From contig NZ_FNVT01000014.1 in the NCBI RefSeq assembly GCF_900108335.1, forward strand, positions 245,004 through 309,003: a stretch of 64,000 nucleotides of DNA, in the 5' to 3' direction. The DNA is from Nonomuraea solani (GTDB lineage Bacteria; Actinomycetota; Actinomycetes; Streptosporangiales; Streptosporangiaceae). The position numbers and the translations under genes were made by a program. Each line of letters starts with the position of its first letter. Positions within the stretch are counted from its first letter, which is position 1. Positions 43,981 to 51,659 of the stretch are shown here, piece after piece. The notes below the pieces were generated by a model. That model did no database searches. It saw only the letters and a list, made by a program, of their open reading frames with translations, and was not told where the DNA came from.

Positions 43981-44759
43981 TAGGCGAGCCGTTCCCCGTC
44001 GGGCTCGACGCCGTACCCCTTGTAGAGGAAGGCGTCGAAGGCCGGGCCGTAGTCCTGATCCAGGCTCCAGGCCGCGACCGCGAGGTCGGCCCACCGGTCG
44101 GCCACACCGAGCGAGCCCAGGTCGACGTGGGCGGCGAACGTACCGTCGTCGTGCAGCAGCGTGTTCGGCACGCACGCGTCCCCATGACAGACCACCAGCC
44201 GGTCGATGGGCGGCGGCGCGCCGAGCCGCGCCCGGGCCTCGGCCACGCCGAGATGCCGGTGCTCGGGGGACCAGTCGTCAGGCCCCTCGCCGTCGGCGAT
44301 GCGCTCGTCGGCGCGGGGCAGCCGCCGCTCGACACTCCAGTCGAACGGGCACTCCCCGGCGGGCAGGGCGTCGTGCAGCAGCCGCAGCCCCCGCCCGATG
44401 CCGGCCGCCGCCGTGGCCGGCTCGGTCACCCAGCGCGGCGACACGGCCGACGTTCCCGGCACGGCCTCCGTCACGAGCCACGCGCCGTCGCCGTCCGTAC
44501 CGTGGTCGAGGACCGGCGGCACCTTCACCCACCGCTGCGCCCAGGCCAGCCGGACGGCCTCGGCGGGCAGATCGATCTCGGGCGTCCCGGCGGCGACCCA
44601 CTTGGCGTAGCGCACCCCGCCGCCCGGGTCGTCGAGCCGGAACGTCAGCCCGCCCAGCGCGTTGCGCCACACGGGGGTGACGGCGGCGCCACGGGCGAGC
44701 GCGGCGATGACGGGCGGGACGGTCACGGGGCCGGTCGGGATCTCAGCGTCGGCGTTCAC
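43953..44759 (-). CDS. Aminoglycoside 3'-phosphotransferase-like kinase
   Basis: 268 residues, the APH(3') size. The catalytic loop is VVCHGDACVPNTLL (HGD with Asn) and the metal-binding motif is HVDLGSLGVADRWADLA. The nucleotide fold begins with FRLDDPGGGVRYAKWV, where Lys would contact ATP. It could confer kanamycin/neomycin-type resistance or phosphorylate another small molecule; chromosomal actinomycete homologues are often cryptic. GTG at 44759 chosen since it gives the family length; an upstream start would add 13 unrelated residues. Confidence 0.85.
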   Translation of the reverse strand: MNADAEIPTGPVTVPPVIAALARGAAVTPVWRNALGGLTFRLDDPGGGVRYAKWVAAGTPEIDLPAEAVRLAWAQRWVKVPPVLDHGTDGDGAWLVTEAVPGTSAVSPRWVTEPATAAAGIGRGLRLLHDALPAGECPFDWSVERRLPRADERIADGEGPDDWSPEHRHLGVAEARARLGAPPPIDRLVVCHGDACVPNTLLHDDGTFAAHVDLGSLGVADRWADLAVAAWSLDQDYGPAFDAFLYKGYGVEPDGERLAYYRLLWDLA

Positions 44760-44945
44760 AGGGACAAGATCCTCGCACCTGACCGCCGACCTGGGCAAAA
44801 GGTTAATCCCAGAGGTGCGTGATGGGGGTGCCCGAGGGCAGGCCGAGAACCTCGCGAGCCTCCTCCTGGATCACCTCGCGCATCTCCGAACCGGAGCCCG
44901 CCAGGTCGAATGCCCGTGGACCATGGTCGTTTATTGCGTGGCCCG

Positions 44946-45680
44946 ATGAGGCTGACCGCCGACCAGGACCTGGCACAGAGCGCGGGCGTCGTCGTCGGCC
45001 ACGCCACCACGGTGGAGGGATACGCCCAGTGGGCCGGCCGGTACGACTCCGGCCACAACCCGCTGATCGCGATGGAGGAGCCGCTGGTGCGGCGCATCCT
45101 TGCCACGCTGCCGGTCGGCCGCGCCCTGGACGCCGCGTGCGGGACCGGGAGGCATGCCGCGTTCCTCGCCGAACTGGGGCATGAGGTCGTCGGTGTGGAC
45201 TCCTCGGCGGAGATGCTCGCCCTGGCCAAGGCTCCGGACGCGACGTTCCACCAGGCGGACCTGCACGACATGCCGGTCGAGGACGCGAGCTTCGACCTGG
45301 TGGTCTGCGCGCTGGCACTGACCCACCAGCCGGCCCTCGGGCCGGCGCTGAGCGAGTTCGCCCGGGTGACCCGGCCCGGCGGCCACATCGTGCTGTCGGA
45401 CATCCATGTGCTGTCGCTGTACCTGGGAGGCGTGGCCACGGTGGGCGGGCCGGACGGCGGCGTCCGCGCGCTGCCGGCCGGCCGGTTCCTGGCCAGTGAC
45501 TACATCGCCGCCATCCTCGCGGCCGGGCTGCAGATCGTGGCCTGTCATGAGCCCCGGTGGGGCGAGACGCCCGGCGGGCACGGCGGCCCGCTCGCCCAGG
45601 AGTGGTGCCCCGACGCGGCCGCGGCCGTCTACCACGACACCCCGGGCCTGATCATCTGGCATCTTCGCCGCCCCGTTTGA
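44946..45680 (+). CDS. Class I SAM-dependent methyltransferase
   Basis: 244 residues. Motif I ALDAACGTGRHAAFLAELGH and acidic motif II VVGVDSSAEM bind SAM; FDLVVCALALTHQP and VTRPGGHIVLSDIH complete the Rossmann core (UbiE/Methyltransf_11 type). Substrate unknown. It is divergent from the APH gene. No good ribosome-binding site in front of the ATG at 44946; an upstream ATG at 44910 would add 12 residues. The P450 gene follows 63 bp downstream behind its own palindrome. Confidence 0.88.
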   Translation: MRLTADQDLAQSAGVVVGHATTVEGYAQWAGRYDSGHNPLIAMEEPLVRRILATLPVGRALDAACGTGRHAAFLAELGHEVVGVDSSAEMLALAKAPDATFHQADLHDMPVEDASFDLVVCALALTHQPALGPALSEFARVTRPGGHIVLSDIHVLSLYLGGVATVGGPDGGVRALPAGRFLASDYIAAILAAGLQIVACHEPRWGETPGGHGGPLAQEWCPDAAAAVYHDTPGLIIWHLRRPV

Positions 45681-45683
45681 CCT

Positions 45684-45698
45684 TGACGCGGCGTCAAC
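45684..45698. promoter_or_regulatory. Perfect palindrome upstream of P450 (MerR-type operator candidate)
   Basis: TTGACGC-G-GCGTCAA is a perfect 15-bp palindrome between the methyltransferase stop and the P450 start. It lies between TTGACC (45678-45683) and TTGACT (~45703), resembling operators of actinobacterial MerR regulators placed inside long promoter spacers. It does not resemble the dyad in front of the local MerR-Prx gene. Confidence 0.5.
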
Positions 45699-45743
45699 GT
45701 TTTGACTGGTGGCAAGGAGACACCCACCAGAGAGGCACCGCGC

Positions 45744-46904
45744 ATGACCACGCTTCCGTTCGACCGGCCCCACCCCCTGGAGCCGCCCCCCGAGTACGCG
45801 CGGCTCCGCGACAAGGAGCCCGTCGCCCGCGTGCGCACCCCCGACGGCCGCCCCGCCTGGCTCGTCACCTCCTACGAGGCCGTGGCCGCCGTTCTGGGCG
45901 ACCGGCGGTTCGGGGTGGCGCCGCCCGGAACGACCGGGGAGGGCAACGACACGCTGTTCCAGGACGGCGAGGCGCACGCCCGGCTGCGGCGGCTGGTGTC
46001 CAAGGCGTTCACGCCGCGCGCCATCGGCGTCATGAGCGAGCGGGTGGAGCGGCTCGCCGACGAGCTCGTCGAGGCGATCGCCCGCCGGGGACCGGATGCC
46101 GATCTCGTGGCGGACCTGGCCACGCCGCTCGCGATCACGACGATCAGCGAGCTGCTCGGCGTGGAGATCGGCGACCGCGAACGGTTCCGCGCCGTGGCCG
46201 ACGCCGCCAGCGGCGCCGACTTCCACTTCGGGTCCGAGGAGGACCTGGTCAGGGCCGCCCAGGCGTGGAACGACCTGAGCGCCTTCGCCGCCACACTGGT
46301 CGAGGTCAGGCGGGCGGCGCCCGGTGACGACCTGCTCAGCTCGCTGATCACCGTACGGGACGCCGATGACGGGCGGCTCAGCGACGCCGAGCTCGTCGCC
46401 ATGGCGGGCACGATCGTCTCCGCCGGCTACCTGTCGGCCCGCAACGGCATGTCCACCGCCGCCCTGCGCCTCATCGCGGACGGCCGGCTGCACACCGCCG
46501 GCACCGCCACGGACGAGGTCGTCGAGGAGGTGCTGCGCCTGCAGGCCGGGCTGACCGGGGAGCCCTTCCCCCGGTACGCCCAGGTCGGCCTCGAACTGGC
46601 CGGGGTCGCGATCAGCGCCGGTGACCTGGTCATGGTGCGGCTCGAGGCCGCCCACCGCGACCCCGGGCACTACGCCGAACCCGACGCGTTCCGGCCCGGG
46701 CGGCGGTCGGCCCCGTCGCTGGTGTTCGGCCACGGCATGCACTACTGCCTGGGCGCGCCGCTGGCCCGTCTGGAGGTGCGCGCCTCGCTGAGCGCCCTGG
46801 CCAGGCGGCTGCCCGGCCTGCGGCTGCGCGACGCGGTCGAGGACGTCGAGTGGGCCCGCGACGGTGTGGACCTCGGGCCGGCGGCCCTGCACGTCACCTG
46901 GTGA
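45744..46904 (+). CDS. Cytochrome P450 (CYP107-like class) with atypical I-helix
   Basis: 386 residues, normal for bacterial P450. C335 in FGHGMHYCLGAPLAR is the heme thiolate and EEVLR carries the ExxR motif. The I-helix, normally AGxE/DT(T/S), reads TIVSAGYLSARNGMS: the acid-alcohol pair used for oxygen activation is missing. Some biosynthetic P450s with altered I-helices work on carrier-bound substrates or use substrate groups instead; the role here is unknown. No ferredoxin gene adjacent. Overlaps the convergent methyltransferase by 11 bp. Confidence 0.9.
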   Translation: MTTLPFDRPHPLEPPPEYARLRDKEPVARVRTPDGRPAWLVTSYEAVAAVLGDRRFGVAPPGTTGEGNDTLFQDGEAHARLRRLVSKAFTPRAIGVMSERVERLADELVEAIARRGPDADLVADLATPLAITTISELLGVEIGDRERFRAVADAASGADFHFGSEEDLVRAAQAWNDLSAFAATLVEVRRAAPGDDLLSSLITVRDADDGRLSDAELVAMAGTIVSAGYLSARNGMSTAALRLIADGRLHTAGTATDEVVEEVLRLQAGLTGEPFPRYAQVGLELAGVAISAGDLVMVRLEAAHRDPGHYAEPDAFRPGRRSAPSLVFGHGMHYCLGAPLARLEVRASLSALARRLPGLRLRDAVEDVEWARDGVDLGPAALHVTW

Positions 46905-47640
46905 GCCCCAGCAGCAGGGTGACGAAGCCCAGGACGTCGCGGTAGCCCTTCAGCCACAGGTCGCGGTGGGCCTGAGCGGCGGCCAGGGCGGCGTCGCCGT
47001 CGGGGCCCGGGTGGTCGAGCGCCCACCTGGTCAGGCTCCCGGTCCAGGACCACTCGTACTCGTCCCACTCCGCCCGCGTGCTGGTGTGGCCGTACACGGT
47101 GGCGAAGCCGGCGCTCTCCATGCGCTCCACCGTGCCGCCCAGGTCGGCGTAGTCGTCGGGCTTGGCGTCGAGCAGGGTGAGGACCTCAGCGGAGGGCGGC
47201 TGCTCCCAGAAACCCTCGCCGACCAGGGCGAGGCCGGTGCCGGGGCGCAGGTGGCGGCGTATCTCGGCCAGGGTCGGGGCCAGGCCGCCGAAGGCGTGGG
47301 TGGCGCCGACGCACAGAACCAGGTCGTACGGCTCGTCAGCGGAGTATTCGGCGGCGGGGGAGCGGTGCAGCCGCAGCCGGTCGGACACGCCGCGCCGGTG
47401 AGCCTCCTCGGCCGCGCCGGACAGCGCGCGCTCCGAGATGTCCACCCCGTCGGCGGTGGCCTCCGGATAGAGCGTCAGCGCTCTGATCAGCCACGCCGCC
47501 TCACCACAGCCCAGATCCAGGATGCGGGCCCCGGGCGGGAGCTTCGCGCGGGTGAGCAGGCGGACCAGCCCGTCCTCGGTGATGGGTGCGGCGATGGGGT
47601 GGTCGGCGTGGGCGAGGTGGCTGATCAGTTCACGTTCCAT
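46894..47640 (-). CDS. SAM-dependent methyltransferase
   Basis: 248 residues. Motif I is ILDLGCGEAAWLIRALTLYP, motif II ADGVDISERAL, then YDLVLCVGATHAFGG and HLRPGTGLALVGEGFW. The C-terminal half (TRAEWDEYEWSWTGSL) resembles small-molecule methyltransferases of the Methyltransf_25 type. Convergent with the P450 gene, so not its operon partner. Substrate unknown. Start ATG at 47640. Confidence 0.87.
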   Translation of the reverse strand: MERELISHLAHADHPIAAPITEDGLVRLLTRAKLPPGARILDLGCGEAAWLIRALTLYPEATADGVDISERALSGAAEEAHRRGVSDRLRLHRSPAAEYSADEPYDLVLCVGATHAFGGLAPTLAEIRRHLRPGTGLALVGEGFWEQPPSAEVLTLLDAKPDDYADLGGTVERMESAGFATVYGHTSTRAEWDEYEWSWTGSLTRWALDHPGPDGDAALAAAQAHRDLWLKGYRDVLGFVTLLLGLTR

Positions 47641-47746
47641 CCCAGGGAATATGCCGGATGGAGCACACGGTCACCAACCGAATTTCACTGCCGCTGACCG
47701 TCACACATCCTCCGGGGCCTGATGAAGCCAGAGGAACTGGAGAGAT

Positions 47747-48001
47747 ATGACGAACACAGAGCGGCGCGGTGGACGGACGGGCGGCGACGACGGGTTCGAG
47801 CAGGCCGACCGCGCCCGCGAGGTGTTCGACGCCTTCCGCGAGCTCACCGCCGACGCCCCCGATGAGCCGTCCCTGTGGTTCAACCGGGTGCGGTTCCCTC
47901 AGGCTCCGCCCATGGCCGGCGTGGACCTGGCCTTCCTCGGCGCGGAGCCCTGCTGGGCCGCCTGGACAAGATCGGCGACGTGCTTCCCCGTTCTGGCGTA
48001 G
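47747..48001 (+). pseudogene. Remnant of an FAD-linked oxidase (substrate-binding domain)
   Basis: The ATG at 47747 has a good GGAGAG site, and the first ~65 codons (AREVFDAFRELTADAPDEPSLWFNRVRFPQAPP in two parts, GVDLAFLG) match the middle of BBE/FAD_binding_4-type oxidases. A shift near 47945 then breaks the frame; the continuation in another frame reads LLGRLDKIGDVLPRSGV, which is what the family shows next. N-terminal FAD domain and C-terminus are missing. Decayed gene fragment. Confidence 0.6.
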
Positions 48002-48004
48002 CGG

Positions 48005-48514
48005 TCAGAGGATCTGGCCGGAGGCGAAGGCGTGGCTGCGGCACACCAGCCGCCACACGACGGCCAGCTCCTCCTCGTCGCGCGGCCCGTACAGCAGGAG
48101 CAGGGTGGGCGGGCAGTGACCGGAGGCCACCAGCGGGTGGAACTCGCCCCAGCCCTTGGCCACGATGTCGGCGGCCTCGCCCTCGGGCAGCAGCGCGTGC
48201 AGGCTCCCGTCGCGGGCGCCGTGCAGGTGCGCGAACTCGGTGCTGTCGCGGACGAACGCCGAGTCGGGCCCGAACGCGTGGCCCGGGTCCAGGTGCAGCG
48301 CCCTGGTCTCGGGCAGCGAGACGACGCTGGCCCCGGTGCGTACGTGGTCGAGGCCCGCCATCCGCCGCCACAGCTCCTCCTGCAGCTCGACCGGCGCGAT
48401 CTGGTCGAGCTGCTGGTGCGGGATCTCCGGCGAGGTCGCGGGACGGTCGCCGGGACGCTCCTCAAGAGCGCACAGACCGGCGTTAACGGTCATCTCTGTC
48501 TCTTTGGTGCTCAC
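48005..48514 (-). CDS. DUF5519 (luciferase-family) protein
   Basis: 169 residues. Family features: LDQIAPVELQEELWRRM near the N-terminus, ALHLDPGHAFGPDSAFV, EFAHLHGARDGSLHALLPE and GWGEFHPLV, a fold often labelled luciferase family protein without demonstrated activity. GTG at 48514 follows an AT-rich TATGAT (48528-48523) by eight bases, suggesting an own, possibly leaderless promoter; ATG at 48493 is an alternative. It follows the sugar importer operon by 20 bp but looks independently expressed. Confidence 0.75.
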   Translation of the reverse strand: MSTKETEMTVNAGLCALEERPGDRPATSPEIPHQQLDQIAPVELQEELWRRMAGLDHVRTGASVVSLPETRALHLDPGHAFGPDSAFVRDSTEFAHLHGARDGSLHALLPEGEAADIVAKGWGEFHPLVASGHCPPTLLLLYGPRDEEELAVVWRLVCRSHAFASGQIL

Positions 48515-48534
48515 ACTCAGTTATCATACAATTA

Positions 48535-49362
48535 CTATTTGACGGCGCCACTGGTGATCCCCGAGATGATCTTCCGCTGGGCGACCGCGAACAGCACGAT
48601 CAGCGGCAGGCTCATGAGGATCACGTACGCGAAGATCAGATGCCAGTTGTTGAGATAGAGCCCCGCGCTGGCCACCCGGAAGAGGTTGAGCGGCAGGGTG
48701 TCCAGGCGGCCGCCGATGACGAAGAAGGCGTAGAAGACGTCGTTCCAGACGTACAGGCAGACCAGGATCGTGGCCGTGGCCAGCACCGGGCGCAGCAGCG
48801 GCAGCACCACCAGCCAGAAGACCCGCAGCGGGCCCGCGCCGTCGAGCTGGGCCGCCTCCTCCAGCGAGATCGGGATCGTCCGCACGAAACCGGTCACGAA
48901 GAAGATCACCGTGGACAGGTAGATGCCCATGTACACGCCGATCATCCCCGTCGCCGTCCCGGCCAGGCCGAGGTGGCGCAGCAGCAGCACCACGGTGACG
49001 ACGGCCGGCGGCAGCACGATGCCGCTGATCGCCAGCGCGTACAGGACCGCGTTGACCCGGGTGGCGCGCCTGGCCAGGATCCAGGCCGCCATCGACCCGA
49101 ACAGCAGCACCCCGGCCACGGAGGGCACCACGACCAGCAGACTGCCCAGCGTGGCCGGCAGCACCGCGCCGTCCGTCCACACCTGAGCGAGATTGTCCAG
49201 CAGGTGCCACTCGGTGGGCAGGGACAGGCCGGGCGTCAGCGCCTCGCCGCGCGACTTGGCGGCCGTGACGAACACGAGCCACAGCGGTACGCCGATCGCG
49301 CCGGCCACCAGGACCAGCGTCACCAGAGGCTGCAGCCGCTTCCAGAGCCCCGAGTCGCTCAC
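48535..49362 (-). CDS. CUT1 ABC transporter permease (MalG type)
   Basis: 275 residues. GTG at 49362 overlaps the upstream permease stop (GTGA). First helix LVTLVLVAGAIGVPLWLVFV; EAA loop LEEAAQLDGAGPLRVFW. Last gene of the minus-strand alpha-galactoside operon. It completes the membrane channel with the 49359 permease; no ATPase gene is present. Confidence 0.92.
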   Translation of the reverse strand: MSDSGLWKRLQPLVTLVLVAGAIGVPLWLVFVTAAKSRGEALTPGLSLPTEWHLLDNLAQVWTDGAVLPATLGSLLVVVPSVAGVLLFGSMAAWILARRATRVNAVLYALAISGIVLPPAVVTVVLLLRHLGLAGTATGMIGVYMGIYLSTVIFFVTGFVRTIPISLEEAAQLDGAGPLRVFWLVVLPLLRPVLATATILVCLYVWNDVFYAFFVIGGRLDTLPLNLFRVASAGLYLNNWHLIFAYVILMSLPLIVLFAVAQRKIISGITSGAVK

Positions 49363-50315
49363 AGGACCTCCTCGCGCTTGCGCAGGACGTAGATGACGGG
49401 GAAGGCCATCAGCGCCACCAGCAGGAACAACACCAGGCTCATGGTCGTGGCCTGCGCGAACAGGCCCTGGCCGAAGGTGCGGTAGATGAAGATGTTGAGG
49501 ATCTCCGTGGTACGCGCCGGGCCGCCGCCGGTCGTGGCCTGGACGATGTCGAAGCCGTTCATCGAGCCCAGGAGCGCCGTCGCGACGTTGAAGGTGATCG
49601 CGGGGGCGAGCAGCGGGAAGCGTACTCGCCAGAACGTCCGCCACCGCGACGCCCCGTCGATCCTGGCCGCCTCGACGAGGTCCTCCGGGATGGTCTTCAG
49701 GCCCGCCAGGTAGATGAGCATCGACAGGCCCATCCACTTCCAGGCGTGGATGAGCGAGACCACGACGATCGTCCACGTGGTGTCGCCCAGCCAGGCGAAG
49801 TCGACCGGGGCTCCCAGCAGCGCGCCGAGCAGCCGGTTCACGCTGCCCTCCGGCTTGAGCAGGGCCTGGAAGACGTAGCCGACGGCCAGCGCGGACATCA
49901 GCACGGGGATGAGGAAGAACACCCTCGCCGCCCGGTTGAGCCGGGTGTCGCGTTCGAGGAGCACGGCCAGGGCGAAGCCGAAGAGGTTCTGGAAGATCGC
50001 GACCAGCACCGCGTACACCACCGTGACCCGCAGCGAGCGGAACAGCGTGCCGTTGGAGCTCAGGTCGGTGAAGTTGTCCAGGCCGACGGGCCGGATCGCC
50101 GCCTTGAACCCGGACCAGTCCGTGAACGCGTAGACGAAGTTGAACACCGTCGGCAGGAAGAAGAACACCAGCAGGATGGCGAACGCGGGCGCCATGAACC
50201 ACATGGGATGCGTCCGCCGCCCGATGGCCCGCCTCGGCGGCGCCGGAGTGCGGGCCGCCGGGCGGTCGGGGGCCGGCTTCAGCGTCGTCGGCGGCGTCGT
50301 CGGCATCGTCGTCAT
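49359..50315 (-). CDS. CUT1 ABC transporter permease (MalF type)
   Basis: 318 residues with a cytosolic Pro/Ala-rich N-terminus (TPAPPRRAIGRRTHP) before the first helix (FMAPAFAILLVFFFLPTVF). EAA loop VEAARIDGASRWRTFW, where the usual DGAG is DGAS. The ATG overlaps the binding-protein stop (ATGA). Works with the 48535 permease and 50315 lipoprotein. Confidence 0.92.
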   Translation of the reverse strand: MTTMPTTPPTTLKPAPDRPAARTPAPPRRAIGRRTHPMWFMAPAFAILLVFFFLPTVFNFVYAFTDWSGFKAAIRPVGLDNFTDLSSNGTLFRSLRVTVVYAVLVAIFQNLFGFALAVLLERDTRLNRAARVFFLIPVLMSALAVGYVFQALLKPEGSVNRLLGALLGAPVDFAWLGDTTWTIVVVSLIHAWKWMGLSMLIYLAGLKTIPEDLVEAARIDGASRWRTFWRVRFPLLAPAITFNVATALLGSMNGFDIVQATTGGGPARTTEILNIFIYRTFGQGLFAQATTMSLVLFLLVALMAFPVIYVLRKREEVL

Positions 50316-51649
50316 CAGAAGCCTGTGGCTCCGGCGGCCTTGGCGAGCTGCTCGAACTGCTCCTGCGTGGCCGAGGCGACCTTCTCCGGTGTCAGCGTGC
50401 CGGTGATCATGTCGGCCAGGTTCAGGTACAGGTCCGGGTTGGCGACGGCCAGCGCCTGCATCGACCCGACCGCCGCCGGCAGCGAGGCGTGCACGTCGAG
50501 CAGCGCCTGCGGCACGCCGTCCGGGCTGGGCACCGACGGCTCCAGCGAGACGGTGTTACGGTCGGTGACGAATTCCTGGTAGGCGGGGCCCATCCAGTAC
50601 GCCAGGAGCTGCCGCGCCGCCGCCTCCCGCTTGGCGTCGCCGGTCTTGAACGCCACCAGCGCGTTCGACTGGTCGGGGATGAACGTGCCGACGTTGCCCG
50701 TCGGAGAGATCGGGAAGAACCCGATCTTCTTGTTCAGCGTCGCGGTGTCCGCCGTGGCCTGGAGCTGCCCGAAGAACGAGTTGACCTGCACGACCATGGC
50801 CGCCTTGCCCGCCAGCAGCGCCGCCCCCTGGTCCTCGAACTTGGCGGTCTTGATGTCGGCGTTGAACAGGCCCTCGTCGATCAGCGACTTGTACGTCTTG
50901 ATCGCGTCGAGCACCACCGGGCTCCCGAACGTCTCCTCACTCTTGTTGATCTTCTCCCAGAGGCCCGTCTTGGCCGCGTCGGCGAGCTGCACCTGCACCC
51001 ACCACTGGGTGGCCCACTTGTCGCCGGCCATCTCGAAGAACGGGGTCACGCCCTTGGACTTGAGCGTGCGCGCCAGCTTCACCATGTCGCCGAAGTTCTT
51101 CGGCGTCTCGGTGATCTTGTTGGCGGCGAAGACCTCCTTGTTGTAGTAGACGCCCTCGACGGCTGGGCTGGTGATCAGCGCCGCGTACCGGGTGCCGTCC
51201 AGCAGGCCGGTGATGTCGCGCAGGTCGGGCGCCAGCTTGGCCAGCCAGGGCGCGTCGTCGAGCGGCTGCAGGTTCGTCCTGGCGTTGATCGCGGTCAGCA
51301 TGGAGGCGGTCGGCTGCCAGAACGCCAGGTCGGGCTTGTCGCCGGTGGCGACCTTGGTCTGGATGCCCTGCTCGTACGGGTCGGGGATCGTCACGACCTC
51401 GACCGTCGCGCCCGTCGCCCGCTGGAAGGACTCCACGACCTTCTTCGGCACGGTGTTGCTGTTCTGCGCGGCCCAGATCGTCAGCTTCACGCCGTCGAGC
51501 TTCGCCTGCGGGTCGGCCCAGGTCGCGGCGGCCGTCCCGGAACCGGAACCGGAACCGGTGGCGGGGGCCTCAGCGGCGGGGTCACTGCAGGCGGCGAGCC
51601 CGAGCGCGAGCGCCGACGCGGCGGCCAGCGCTGTCCATCTCTTCGTCAT
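50315..51649 (-). CDS. CUT1 sugar ABC transporter substrate-binding lipoprotein
   Basis: 444 residues. Signal TALAAASALALGLAAC ends in lipobox LAAC; a Gly/Ser/Ala-rich linker (TGSGSGSG) follows. Mature domain is a family 1 solute-binding protein. Start ATG 51649 has GAGAGA upstream and lies 10 bp after the GH36 stop. Probable ligand an alpha-galactoside such as a raffinose-family sugar or galactomannan fragment, inferred from the GH36 gene. Confidence 0.92.
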   Translation of the reverse strand: MTKRWTALAAASALALGLAACSDPAAEAPATGSGSGSGTAAATWADPQAKLDGVKLTIWAAQNSNTVPKKVVESFQRATGATVEVVTIPDPYEQGIQTKVATGDKPDLAFWQPTASMLTAINARTNLQPLDDAPWLAKLAPDLRDITGLLDGTRYAALITSPAVEGVYYNKEVFAANKITETPKNFGDMVKLARTLKSKGVTPFFEMAGDKWATQWWVQVQLADAAKTGLWEKINKSEETFGSPVVLDAIKTYKSLIDEGLFNADIKTAKFEDQGAALLAGKAAMVVQVNSFFGQLQATADTATLNKKIGFFPISPTGNVGTFIPDQSNALVAFKTGDAKREAAARQLLAYWMGPAYQEFVTDRNTVSLEPSVPSPDGVPQALLDVHASLPAAVGSMQALAVANPDLYLNLADMITGTLTPEKVASATQEQFEQLAKAAGATGF

Positions 51650-51659
51650 GGTGTCTCTC

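Noticed and set aside
44803..44883. Short minus-strand ORF ending in ITHLWD between the APH and methyltransferase genes
   Set aside because: Only 26 codons from the last ATG, lying inside a divergent promoter region, with no ribosome-binding site or recognised family. It may be the tail of a lost gene but I cannot support it.
43953..47640. Kinase, methyltransferases, P450 and SARP as a natural-product cluster
   Set aside because: No polyketide synthase, NRPS, terpene, RiPP or glycosyltransferase core gene is present and the genes alternate in direction with convergent overlaps; a cluster is not supported by what is visible.
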